Source: Cheilinus undulatus
Taxonomy: Eukaryota; Chordata; Actinopteri; Labriformes; Labridae
Direction: 5' to 3'
DNA length: 64,000 bases
Assembly: GCF_018320785.1 (NCBI RefSeq)
Contig: NC_054877.1
Span: 24,720,329 to 24,784,328, forward strand
Part shown: positions 1-12,300 of the stretch, piece by piece
Layout of the letters: each line of letters starts with the position of its first letter
Position numbering within the stretch: position 1 is the first letter of the stretch
Notes under the pieces: generated by a model
Told to the model about the DNA's origin: nothing
Databases searched by the model: none
What the model saw: the letters and a program-made list of their open reading frames with translations, nothing else
Position numbers and translations under genes: made by a program

Positions 1-1244
1 TAAATGAAGAAAAAATAGCATTTCAAATAATGATCTTAAAGGGTTATCTGGAAGATAAATGCCTGGTGATCCCAGGCCCAGCCCTCCTTCATTCATCTCT
101 GTCTTTTAATCCACAGTGGCCTGGCCCAAGATAACTAGGGACAGATACTCAATAATTGCATAAATGTAACGCCACATGCTCATTAAGTCCTCAAAGCATT
201 TTCATTTCCATTTTTGGGAAGATTGAACAGAAGCTTGAACAAAAACATGATTAGCTACTTCTTAATGAGGTATAAAAGACCTACTCTACTGAATTGCTGA
301 ACTTGCTTAATTTATTGATTTAGGCCTCACAAAAAACACAGTACAAATCCTTTAATTAGCTGCCCCAGCTGGTTTCACCTGATTCAGACACAATGACGTT
401 ATACACCATGTTAGTTAGAAATTCAACTTAATAAGATTTATTATCAATTAAGGAATTTTTATATATCAATCAACATATGATTGTATTTTATCAATTATTA
501 TGATTATTATTATTATAAATAATAAATATAGGTTTTTGAGGTAGTTTTGCCTCAAGTAACCTAAACAAGGGTACTGAGCTAAAAATGTAGACTATAAAAA
601 CGCATTATTAGAATGAGCCAAATAGCTTTTTTCGGACGTTGTTCTCAAGCGGGTGCCGCACGTTGCAGAAACGTGCAACCACGAGGCGTCATGACCTGGG
701 CCCACTGTTGCGTCATTCCAGAGATCAGCACACAGATCAAGATCAATCCCTTCCACTACAGCAATCACCGCTCCAATAGGCCGCATGTCTCTCGTGCTGT
801 GGTGTTGAACAATAAACCTTTAATGTTAACAGAGATTACAGAAATGCAGAAAGCCCTGGAGTATCCACTGACAACGGGATAACTTAGAGTAGCGGGACAT
901 TGAGATAGTGACCGTTTAAAAACTTACTTTTCTTTATATCATCCACTTACGCAATAATGTGACAGACACAGATAGAATTACAGCCTGGTGGGTAGAAAAT
1001 CTGCCGATTGCGTAAAAATTCTCAGATCTATTTTATTAAATACAAACGAATCGCTCATTTGGAAAGGAGAACCATCTCACTCTAATATCACGGTCTTTGT
1101 TCTTGAGAGGGCTGAACATTTGAAGCTGCGTTCAATGCACGTCGGATTTTTCCGTCACGTCAAAATGCTGCACTGTAAAAATAGCACACAGAGGTGGAAA
1201 AGGTGCGAGACTATTGTACTCAGGTTTCTATGGTTGGAATTTAC

Positions 1245-2208
1245 TTGAGTAAAAATAATGATCCGTAAATCTACTCAAGTAAGAAGTTTATAATTTAAAC
1301 TTTACTATAAGTACTTTGTAAGTATTGAGAAATCATACAATAAAATATGATCTTTTCTTAGTTGCAAGAAAAAACAACACAATTTGGATCTCCAACTTGT
1401 TTGTCCAGGTAAAGTCACGTCTTTATTTGTTTTGGGATGTGATGTGGAATCGTTCTCTTTCTATGTGCTTCTGTGTAGTCAACAGAGGTGGAAGAAGTTT
1501 GTACTCAAGTAAAAGTAGGCTACAGTTACTCTGGTTAACCCTTTAAAGCTGATTGTATCATATTTCATACACACTTTTCTGAGACCTCTGTCTTATCCAG
1601 TGGTTTTCAGCCTGGGGGTCAGTGCCCTCAGGAAGACACTGAGAGGGGATTGCCAGATGCCTTCCAAAAAATAAACATTTTCAAATGACTTCAAATTGGT
1701 GTAATTTACATTTAATTAACCATGAATAAAATAAGTTAAATGTACATAGTCTTTTGGTGAGATGTATGCTCTAATCAAGGTAATGTTTAAGAAAAATCTT
1801 GAAATGTAGGTCTGCACATGACTATTCTTGAATGTGCATGGCTGTGTTCAACTATGCTTCAACCACCTTCAGGTACAGTGGGGGTCCCTGGCCTCTGGCC
1901 CCTTTATTTTGAGGGTTGTGGGATGAAAAGTTCGAGAACCCTTGGTCTAATCAACATGATGAATAATTTCCTTAAAAAACTTTGGTATACAATCTGATAA
2001 ATGATTATAAAAATGCCTCCTAGTGGATGTAGCAATTGCCAGAAATGTCAAATGCATTAAATGTGATACCAAAAAGTGAAATTTTGAGGCAGTTTTTCTT
2101 CATTTGTATTTCAGTAGAAGGTTAAATAAACACCTCAGTTCCAAAAAGCAAAAAAAAAATCTGCCTATTATTGGTACTGATTAAAAAAATACTCTATAGT
2201 ACAAGTAT

Positions 2209-2239
<31 letters not shown>

Positions 2240-2312
2240 ACAAAAACAAAAACAAAAAAAAGACTGCTTAATTACACTAATTTGAGTAAATGTAATTAGT
2301 ATTACCCCTGCT
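1245..2312. repeat. Composite teleost repeat with AGAGGTGGAA / ACTCAAGTAAAAGTA ends
   Basis: The motif 'acagaggtggaa' followed by 'tactcaagtaaaagta' occurs near 1190-1250 and again at 1481-1520. Its approximate reverse complement ('tttgagtaaatgtaatta...acccctg') closes the block at 2280-2312. This is the usual look of a short terminal-inverted-repeat element common in teleosts. The interior was later hit by an hAT-like element (1598-1944). It also contains a C-run plus A-rich stretch at 2208-2262. Confidence 0.5.
1598..1944. mobile_element. hAT-like non-autonomous element with 8-bp TSD
   Basis: The left end reads CAGTGGTTTTCAGCCTGGGG. The right end, reverse complemented, reads CAAGGGTTCTCGAAC, so the ends are imperfect terminal inverted repeats of the hAT (Charlie-like) type. 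The flanks are GTCTTATC (1590-1597) and GTCTAATC (1945-1952), an 8-bp target-site duplication with one mismatch. There is no transposase. The family assignment rests on TIR style and TSD length. Confidence 0.6.
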
Positions 2313-2603
2313 AGTACATGAGCTCATGAGTATAGTCTGGTCTGGTTTAATTATACAAAAACAATTTTATGATTAAGAAAACAGCTCGTGACAATTATTT
2401 TGTATATTATATTCCTGAATTTTTTTTTGGTTAGTCTAAATGTTATCTTTTAAATTCTACATCACTAAGTGCTCATTCAACACATTCACAACATAATTTA
2501 ATAACACATAATCGAATAAATAAAAGCGCGACAATTTCCGGTTACTCTTTATCTTTCCAATTTTATTCTTTACCTTGAACATAACGCTTGGTTGATCAGC
2601 TGC

Positions 2604-2764
2604 TGACGTCAGAGCAGCGTGCAGAGGCAGTTACATCACGTACACCGGCTATTTCCTTCATACAGTTCGTGCGATCTGTCGATCGTAAGACACGTAAAAC
2701 CTCTTTTGGATAATATCTTCGCAGGCGAATTAAACATCAAATCTCACTCTTAAACAGGTACGTG
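2604..2764 (+). promoter_or_regulatory. higd1a promoter/first-exon region with CRE and HRE-like cores
   Basis: A perfect palindromic CRE, TGACGTCA, lies at 2604-2611. HIF-type RCGTG cores (ACGTG) occur at 2637-2641 (minus), 2691-2695 (minus) and 2760-2764 (plus), the last just inside intron 1. HIGD1A is a known hypoxia-induced HIF-1 target in mammals, so the cluster is plausible. The short motifs alone do not prove function. Confidence 0.45.
2640..2757 (+). other. higd1a: higd1a non-coding exon 1 (5' end approximate)
   Basis: The sequence ends in AAACAG followed by GTACGT at 2758, a consensus splice donor. It contains no start codon leading into the HIG1 frame. The first coding exon has a good acceptor 507 bp downstream, so a 5'UTR exon is expected here. 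The transcription start cannot be fixed from sequence. Confidence 0.5.
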
Positions 2765-3269
2765 TCACTTAAGGTTTTTGGGGGTGTTACTGAAGGTTTT
2801 GACTCTTGTCATGACTACAGACGTTGTTCTCGATTAATTTAGTCCCTGTGGTGTTTCCTGTTTTTGGCTTTTGTCCAAACTATCAGCAACAACAAATGGC
2901 GTAGTTTAGTTTTGTACTAAGATTGGTGTTGCTTTCAAAATAATGGTTCTATGAGCTATTAAGCCCTCTAGAGGGGTGTGACTCCTCTCTGCCCTTCATG
3001 CGTAACCTCTGAGCTGTTCAAGTGATATCATTAACATTAGCTCGTAACAACGACTTACTAACGAGCTTTAAGGAAGAAATAAACAGTCATGTATCAAGTG
3101 GCTCCTAATTGAACCCCTGTTCATAACTGTAACACATGTAGTCAGTGAAGACTTATTTTGAAGGAACACTGCCCCCCCTACAATGAACGAGCTAGCATGT
3201 CATGTTTGGTTATACCATCGACTAGATACTGTTGGTGTTCCTAAACTTATTATTTTCTTTTCAGTCAAA

Positions 3270-3927
<658 letters not shown>

Positions 3928-4080
3928 ACATGGACTCTTGCACTGATATTTTAAGTCCCTTAATATTACCTCATATTAAGGTGTGTAAAACCTTTTTTTT
4001 TTTTAGAGATGTGTCATAGTTTTTGTATGCACACGTCCCTTCACCACCTCACCGCTACTGTATATATTTATAACTTATTG

Positions 4081-4086
4081 ATTAAA
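4081..4086 (+). terminator. Candidate higd1a polyadenylation signal ATTAAA
   Basis: ATTAAA lies 154 bases after the higd1a stop codon. Canonical AATAAA motifs also occur at 4606-4611 and near 4940, so alternative longer 3'UTRs are possible. Confidence 0.4.
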
Positions 4087-5214
4087 AATCCTATCCTCTA
4101 AATAGTGTACCAGATGGTAAGGCCATCACTTCTGTAATGAAAAGCAGATTCATATGTTATACTGTGTGTTTGCAGTGGTAAAGCCAGCTTGTTTGCTACG
4201 ATTGTGATAAGGTGACATGACACTCAGAGGTTTGCTGCCTTTAATTTGAAGTATATAAGTTAAATGACAGTAAAACAGTGTGAGTAGGCTCAGTAAAGAT
4301 GTAAACAGCAATGGGAGGTAGCATGATCTTTTTCCCATTGTCATTGTTGGGTGATCTTTTACAAGCTGCAGTGTTTTACATACTATCTATGATTTTTTGC
4401 CAAATTAAGAATACTTGCACCTTCATCCATTTAAAAAAAAATAGTTTGCCATGTAAGTTAAGGGATCAATACTGAGGGCTTTGACAACAGGTGATCTTCT
4501 GAAAGCCTTATTTTTTACATGGACACAAATTGACCATTCACAGTGTCAGATTATCCCCTAACAACTTTCTTAACAGCTTGTAATAGCTTATTTCCACTCA
4601 AAACAAATAAAAATGTTTGCAGAAAAAGTAGTTGTTTAGATTACTGGAATTATTATATAATAAATGTAAAACCAGGTCCTTTTTTCCATGCCATTTTCAT
4701 TATGTTGTGACGTGGGTCCAGTGTTTCATTACAGCAGCATAATACTGCACATCTTCATGAGAGACGCAAGCTAAAATACCTGAGGTACACCTACAAACTT
4801 TGTAGTAGAAATATCATACTGTACAGCCTATCTTGTGATATGCTTACGTATATGCCTTGTTAAGTTATTAACAGAGATGTGTTGAGTTGTTGTGTGCAAA
4901 TACAGAGGAATATTTTTGAAGGTTTTTAATTTTCTTTTGGAAATAAAAATGACAATGACCTGTCTCTTTGCTTTGAAATTGTTTGGTTGTGAATGTGTTC
5001 TAAACATCTCCATGGTGCGTTGAGACTGCCTTTTCACCACTGTGGCTTTTTCTTATACATGCTAAGGCACAGTCTGTTGTCTGTGGTGTGCATCTAAAAC
5101 TAAACCAGTTAAAAACTGTAGTTAGCAATTTGCCTGTACGAAAGAAGATGTCAGTTTAACACAAATAGTTTGATGTATAGCCCCAGAAATAATAAATACC
5201 TAAATAAAAGATAA

Positions 5215-5560
5215 ATTAGGGATGTGAGATAATATCAACATGATATTAGTATCAGCAGGTATTGGCTAATAAGTTAACTATTGGTATAGGCAGGTATGAA
5301 AATTTCTGCTCATATTTACATTCAATACATAGGCTGTAAATATCAGTGTATATCAGCTGTAAATATTGGATGTTTGTACACTAAAGGTAGTGGGGTTTGA
5401 GGCAGGACCAACATTAGCTTTAAGTCCTATTCTTTTATCTAATCCTTAAAAGTAAAAGAGTGAGTAAAAGACTAAGGTTTGTTTCTTTGTTCATCCTTAA
5501 ACCTTAACGTGTGTTTTCAGGACCAAAGTTTTATGTCTGAACTACATTTATACATCAGTA
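5215..5560 (+). repeat. Interspersed repeat, second copy near 56.36-56.50 kb
   Basis: A 'gatattat...ggtattgg...ctgtaaatatt' stretch is followed by 'gtggggtttgaggcaggaccaac'. The same order recurs at 56365-56500 ('gatattatcggggtgatatc', then 'gtggagttttaggctgaacc'). The element class is unknown. Confidence 0.5.
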
Positions 5561-6899
5561 TCAGCCAAAGTGAATAAATATTGGCATATCAGATCTCAGG
5601 AAATATCCAATATCATGCATTCATGTGTCAGGCGAACAATGAATGTGACAGTGATAATGTGATACTTTCAGAAGGCTTGGTTTCAGTTAGGTGTATCTCT
5701 TGCACACACCTAAATGAACAAACTCTTTCCTTGTGTGTAATATCAATCTTTCTGCTTGTAAAACCTTGAATTACAACATGTTAAGTGCTCTTTTTATTGT
5801 ACACCAACAGTGTCCAAAAGTTCCAACCCATAAAACCCTCACACAATTTTAAACATTTCCCTACCACTCCCACCAAATGAGACTTATCTGCCTAGTCACT
5901 GTTTATAGTCCCACCCTAAAACCTTATTTAAACAGGAAATGCATCACTGCAATTCACCATAATTAACCTCATCATTGACTTTGGAACTCCTGTGATTGCA
6001 TAGTAGGTCTATTGCTCATGATTGAGAAGACAATGAGTCTTTATGAAATCCAGGAAAGAGTGAAATTATGATCTTGTGACACTGAATGTCTGCTCACAAA
6101 TGACGCAATGACAGGGCACAGCTATCAGTCGTTTGATTGTTAAAATTACAGCTCAGGAGAGTGTATACCAGCATGATTATGCAAATTCTGAAGCTCTTAA
6201 CAGCTCCAGAGGTTTTAAACAGAACCTGCCATGTCATCGTAATAAAAGTTGTCTCTTACCTTTACACCAAGTTTGAGGGACTACTGAGGCATTTCAGAGG
6301 CTTCTACTGGGGTCACTATCAACAAAGAAAAGTAAAAGCACAATGGTATGTTTCCACTGTTAATAAATGCATGATCATTAAATTGTTAGGAGTAACTGTT
6401 ACAAACAAGTAACTGGTATGAGCCGCTGTGACAGCACTTAATTATTCAACCTGTTTGTTATTTTCAATGAGCATAACCGACACAGTGGATCACCTTAATA
6501 CAGTTTAGAGGTAATGTACCGAATGTCTTCCTCTAGTGGCCATTTTGGATATTACACGAATACCAGGATGCTACTTCTTTTTTCACACTTACTAGGTGAA
6601 ATATTCACTCCTGGCAAGCTAATAAATGCTCCAAGATATCTCTTTCACTTCTATTTATGGTTTAAAAGCAAAAAATATAAGCTGGGCAACCACACTCAAT
6701 GGTAACATTAAGCTAATTTTGGTCAAAATACAAGCACCTTTTAGCTAACTTTCAACCTCGTTTCCCGCTGATTATTGTTCCGAGAAACTATTCGTCGGTT
6801 AGGAATACTGTCAAAATAAAGCATCCCCAATTTGAGACAAATATTTTTTAAAGAAATACAACTTATTAAAACGCAGCTCTAGTTGATGAGGGAGTTCTG

Positions 6900-7057
6900 T
6901 CCTTTTGTTCCCATTGCTACTGTCTTGGTCCCGCGAGATTTTACCATGTTATCGTGTCTACCGTTGCTAAGGACGCGAGAGCTTTGTAGGAAAGCTACTC
7001 TCCCGGGGTCCAGCAGTTTTTGATGTGTTTTTGAAGGAGCTACACGGATAATAAACG
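6900..7057 (+). promoter_or_regulatory. ccdc13: Probable ccdc13 promoter and 5'UTR exon
   Basis: This is a locally GC-richer, CpG-containing stretch (CCGCGAG, GACGCGAG, TCCCGGGG) ending in AAACG followed by GTAAGCT at 7058, a good donor. The first ccdc13 coding exon begins 3 bases after an acceptor at 9122, so an upstream non-coding exon is required. Nothing else nearby fits. The transcription start is not determined. Confidence 0.4.
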
Positions 7058-7414
7058 GTAAGCTATACCATCCTTTTACAGCTTTCACTTATGACGCTTA
7101 GTAAGAATTTAGAAGACGGAGGACATGGTTCTGACCGGAATTTGACGTCTTAACATGTTTCATTTACTAACAAGACATACGTCGCCAAAGTCACCTATCA
7201 TTTAGGGAAGACTACCGCTGGATTCATAGTAAATACTCTTAAACATAGCCTAGACAAGTATTAATGGGTGATTTTGCAGAAACGTGCATTTTAGCTGATT
7301 CATACTTTAAAAAAAAAATTAAAACCACATATTATTTGAACGATCTTACTTCCTTAAGAGAAAAATTCTTTAAGCACCACATGTCTGTCCCAGTTATCAT
7401 GTATATTGTCGATT

Positions 7415-7474
7415 CAGAAAGTTTTCAGACCCCCTTTACTTTTTAGAATTTTCCTCTGTAGCCTGATTCTATAG

Positions 7475-7532
<58 letters not shown>

Positions 7533-8065
7533 TTATTAATCTACACTCAGTTTCCCATAATGACAAAATTAAAACAGATTTATGTGCAAAATTATTTGAT
7601 ATAAAACTGAAATATCACATTGACATGTTTTCAGACCCTTTTTGCAAGAACACTTGAAACACTTTAACTAAGGTACCTCCCATTCTCATGATTTTTCTTG
7701 AGATATTCCAACACCTTGATTGGAGTCCACCTGTGTAAAACTTACGTGATTTGACATTATTTTGAAAGGCACACATCTTTCCATTGAAAGCCTTAGCTGA
7801 CAATGCATTTCAGAGCAAAAACCAAGCCATGAGGTCAAAGGAACTGCCTGCAGAGCTCAGAGACAGGATTGTTGCGAGGCACAGATCAGGGGAAGGCTAC
7901 TAACAAAAACTATTGCACTGAAGGTTTCCAAGAGCACAGAGGCCTCCCTGATTCTCAAAAGGAAGAAGTTTGGCACAACCAGATCAATCCATGTAAAAGC
8001 CAAGTGGGCTTTCATGTGTTTTGCACTGGCCTGGGGCTTCCAGATCAAAGAAACATCATTCTTTT
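7415..8065 (+). mobile_element. Tc1-like transposon, 5' portion only
   Basis: The stretch begins with 'ttttcagaccccctttact', an end typical of teleost Tc1 elements. It runs through the conserved untranslated leader ('agagcaaaaaccaagccatgaggtcaaaggaa', 'cagagctcagagacagg') into the start of a ruined transposase ('gaggcctccctgattctcaaaaggaagaagtttggcac'). The same leader is present at 60.9-61.3 kb. The rest of the transposase and the right end are missing. An (AT)n microsatellite lies inside it. Confidence 0.75.
7477..7530. repeat. (AT)n microsatellite
   Basis: About 26 uninterrupted AT units lie within the left part of the Tc1-like remnant. Confidence 0.95.
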
Positions 8066-8639
8066 TGCAAATTATATTTATTCAATGTATCATATAACAA
8101 TACAATTGTAGTAGGAGTAGTTTTTTTTTTTTTCGTCCAGTGACAGAACAGTAACAACAACAACAACCAAAAAATAAATACATAAAATAAAGAGAGGCAA
8201 GGAAAGCACACAAAGTGGGGATGAAAATTCAGAAATGCTAGTGAAAGAGAGAGAAACCTAAGACATATAATGACATTTTAAACAGGATTGCAACATAAGC
8301 AGAATCCAACATGTTTTATGGCGTCAAGGATGGCCCAAATTAGAGATATGTTCAGATAACAGTACTTTTTTCCTGGGATGCATTTAAGGCATAAATACAA
8401 GGATTGATATCAGGATTTGCAGCAACAAAGGAAAGCAGATTTGAATGACAAAACTGAGGGAGGAAAAACAATTGTAGAGAAAAAACACAATGTGTAATAG
8501 TCTGTAATAGAACTTTAACTGAAATACAGGATATAAAGTTGAAACCTGACAGCCTGTTACTCAAGAAAGGTAACAGTTTTAGACAATGCTAACAAACTTA
8601 GTTCTATTTATGCTTATAAATCAGGTAAACATTTAACTT

Positions 8640-9045
8640 CACTAGTGAAAAAAGTTCTCAAGAGACTACCTATTTATCTAAAAGATAAAGCATCACACTT
8701 AATTTATAGAAATAATCAGACGATTAACAAATAATTCAGATCATTTAATGAGAATTTATATACATCTGAAATAAAAGAACTCATCCCTTCCTAAAAGCAC
8801 TTGATTTGAAATGCCTATCAGAGGAACAAAAAGAAGAACTTAATAAAGAGTTTACATGCAGAAAATCACAACGTCCCCTTAAAAAAGCTTCAAAAGCAGA
8901 TGGCCTTCCAGCGGGATTTTATTCATTAGTTTAGTCAAGTATAGAGCCGTTCTTTAGGGAATTGGTCAACTCTGCCCATCAAAATCATAAACTTTCAGAA
9001 ACAATGTATTTGGCAATGAACCCAGCAATGCCAAAGTCTTGCACA
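8640..9045 (+). mobile_element. L1-like LINE ORF2 remnant
   Basis: Conceptual translation with stops and frame breaks gives the stretch between endonuclease and reverse transcriptase that is typical of fish L1 elements. It reads F-N-E-N-L-Y-T-S-E, then LSEEQKEEL, then the K-A-D-G-L-P-x-x-F-Y block (normally KSPGxDGLPxEFY), then 'LSETM'. It is short, broken and non-functional. Confidence 0.6.
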
Positions 9046-9125
9046 ATGCAATACAGCATCTGATTGCAGACACACTACTTTATTTCATTGTAATTATTTT
9101 CTCCTTTCTCTTTAAATCATAGATC

Positions 9126-9307
9126 ATGGAGCATGAGGATGAACTGAATGGCCTGCGACTTCAGTTCCAAGAGCTACAAAAACAGCAGGAGAAACGAAAA
9201 CTCGAAAGAAAAAAGGAGAAAGAAAAGGTTGAGCTTAGTGCTAGTGTTAACCAGGATGATTTGGATTTATCTCAGCAAGGAGTCCAGGCAGACAGCCTTG
9301 AAAGTAG
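9126..9307 (+). CDS. ccdc13: ccdc13 coding exon 1
   Basis: The acceptor AAATCATAG ends at 9122 and the ATG is at 9126 (ATCATGG, A at -3, G at +4). The donor is GTGAGT at 9308. The exon encodes a charged coiled coil with a [17 protein letters not shown] stretch. Confidence 0.88.
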
Positions 9308-12300
9308 GTGAGTGAAGTGTTATGCCTCTCTTATTAATTTTGGATTTTCACGAACACAGTATTAATCACTAACATAAATTAGTTTGAACAGTTGTGATTG
9401 CAATATAATCTTTCAGACTACTACAGAGTGAGAATGAAAAGTTGCTGGACCAGCTGAGGGGGCTAAAGGATGAAAATGGTCGCCTCTTCAAGCTTGTCAG
9501 TGAGAAGGATTTTGAAATTAAACACCTGAAGAGGAAAATAGAAGAAGAACGACTGGCTTTTGCTGGTACATTATCATAACTTTGTTTTTCTCAAAAGTAA
9601 TGTTCCAGATTAATCAGTGACTTATCTTGACTCATCCTCTTGTCCTTGTAGGTACACCAGGCTTAGCAGGTGATAAAGCAGCTGCAAAGATTGTTGAGCT
9701 TTCTAGGAAGAATAGAGAACTGACTGCTGAAATAGAGCATGAAAAGATTAAATCTAAACAAAACAGCAACAGAATCAAAGATCTGGAGAAAGAGGTTATG
9801 TGCATCATTTAAGCTGATTTGAAGAATGGACATTTGTCAAATCAAAACACTGCTGAAACAGTACATAACATATAAAGACGTAAATGTTGATAGTTCATGC
9901 TTTTTTCTACAGCTGCAGGGTGCTTTGGTAACATCAACACCTGGGCAAAAGACTGATAAGAAGTCACAGAACAAGAGTTCATCTGATGGCACAGAGGTAA
10001 TTATTTATGAGCAAATTCACAAAAGGACAGTTCTTAGTCATCCTGACTGTGATGAATAAGGCTTTAATTGAATCATATTTAATTGTTTTTGATTTTTTTT
10101 ACAAAAGCAGGAAAATCCAGTGGTCAAATCTTTGCAGGAGAAACTAGCTGCTGCTCAGCTGAAAGTGATCGAGTATCGTAATCAGGTTCAAGCTGTTAAA
10201 CAGGAGTTGAAAGTTGCACAGAAGGTATTTATTATTTTCATCTGATTTAGACTCAAAAGAAAAATATGAATCAAGAAAGCTTGGATCAGGGACTTTGGGA
10301 AAACCAGCAAGACACAGGGAAGAAGCTAGATTTTGAAATGATTCCCCCTGAAAATGTCAAGCCCAATCCATCCAAACACATTCAAGCAAAATAGCTCAGG
10401 CTATGTTCACACTCCAGGCCTTAATGCTCAATTCTGAGCTTTTCTCAGATTTGATTGTTTTGTTTGCCTATTCACACTGCAGTCACCTTCCAAAAGATCA
10501 GATACATATCTGATTCAGAACCATATACGAAAGTGGCCTGAATCCGATTCGAAATGGTCAGATTCAATGTGACTTGCTCTGTTCACACTGTCAGAAAAAA
10601 TCAGATACGAGTCACACGTGAGCAAAAAAATTAGATTCAGGTCACTTTCAACTGCAGTGTGAACGTAGCCTAGCTTGCGGTGCGAGTACAAGAGGGAGTT
10701 TTACATTTTGTTCAGCCTGATTTTACAGTTTAATTAAAGAAAAGAGAAGAAAATGTCCCTGAAGTTGTTTTTCTTACTTGTTTAATGCAACTAATATTTA
10801 TAAATGTGAGCTGCTATTGTGACTGCAGGTTTTGATCAGTGAAGTTGGGGAGGAGGTCAATTTCCAGCAACTGCTGAGCTGTCCAGGGAGCTTCAGAGGC
10901 CGGTCCCAGCAGATCCTGGCTCTTCAGACAAGGGTAAGTAAAAATTTGTGGTGATTCCATATAATATGTAAAGTCACTTTGCAGAATTCAACAAGTCCTG
11001 CCATTCAGTCCTCCTAAAACCGGACATTGGGCAACAGGTGAAGGACCTTGAGCTGCAGCTGAACCAGGCAACCCAGCGAAAGCAGCCGAGTGTCCTGAGT
11101 ATAGAGGAAGAGTTTCAGGGCATGGGGGTCCTACAGAAAACCCCACCTCAGGAAAGGAACCTCAGCTACATCCGCGCCATGGAAAAGGAGAAGAGAGAAG
11201 CTTTTGAGGTGTGTGCAGTGAGTGTATTTGAATAGAAATAAGATTTTGTTTATGCACCAAAGGTCACCTTTCATATTTGTGCAGAGGATTTCAGCAGACT
11301 ATGAGGCTCTCCTGAAGGACCATGAGGATCTGAAGAAGAAGCTGGAAGCATCAAAAGCCAGGAGCAAATCTCTGTCTGGTGAAATGAAAACTTTAAAGGT
11401 CCAGATCTCTACCCTGCTGGAGAAGGGAAAACATGATGATGAGCTTGTGGATGCCCTGTTGGTAAGACATTATTATTCCAAAGATACATAAATATCTACT
11501 CATAATATAAATAGACATATTATACTTTCTTAATTCTGTGCCATAGTAGAGAGCATTAGAGCATGTATAGCTGCATTTTTTCATTTCTGTGTTTAACACA
11601 GTGAATCGATATTTTTTTTTTTTCCAGAAAAGAAGCTATGATTTTAGATTGTTTGCTGTGTGAAATGTTCTTTTCAAAATACTGTAACTGGACTTAGGTT
11701 TTCATTTGAAAACAAAAGAAATATATAATACATCTTTTTTAGCTTGGCTGTTGAAGTCAAGTTATTTGATGTGTGACAGCGGTTAAGCCCAGCTTACAAA
11801 TTGGGATGTCGGAGCAGCAGCTGAATTGAGTGATAAAATGCATTAGAAATATAATACAATAAATAAATACGATATAATAACAAAACTCTTACCTTGAAAC
11901 GCATACAAAATAACTTTAAAATCAGGGATTCAAAACCACATTTACAAGTCTCAGGCTGGCTGCACACTAGATGATCTTAAGCCAGAGATTAGGGCCCATT
12001 TTTCTCCTTCAACAGTCTGGGGGTGTGACCTGACATGAGGCTTGTTGCACCTGATTATTTATGTACTAATAATGCTCAAATGTGTGGTGTCAATGACCTT
12101 CTCACTGCTTAAAAGCAAGCCAGAGCCTGACCCCCTGATCTAGGATCATAAGTATCAGGCGTGTTTGATGTTCACTACACTAGGTTAGGCTGACTTGGAT
12201 GGAATACACAACAATAATGTGTGGACTCGGTAGCATTACCAACTGGATGTTGCTTGCCTTTATGGTTCTCAAACCTAAATATATAATTATATTTTCTTCT

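Larger units (their letters stand above)
1..2590. other. Upstream intergenic DNA
   Basis: I see no protein-coding gene here. The short open frames at about 0.6-1.5 kb have no recognisable domain and no splice context. The first 1.2 kb is AT-rich and looks like unique sequence, apart from a perfect 7-bp stem hairpin (GCACGTT, 5-nt loop) at 658-676. From about 1.25 kb onward the DNA is a nest of repeats, annotated separately. Confidence 0.6.
3928..6890. other. higd1a 3'UTR and intergenic DNA
   Basis: This stretch is AT-rich and holds no recognisable gene. Short open frames at 4.2, 4.9, 5.6, 6.1 and 6.5 kb have no homology I recognise. One interspersed repeat (5215-5560) is annotated separately. 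The rest looks like unique, decayed sequence. Confidence 0.55.
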
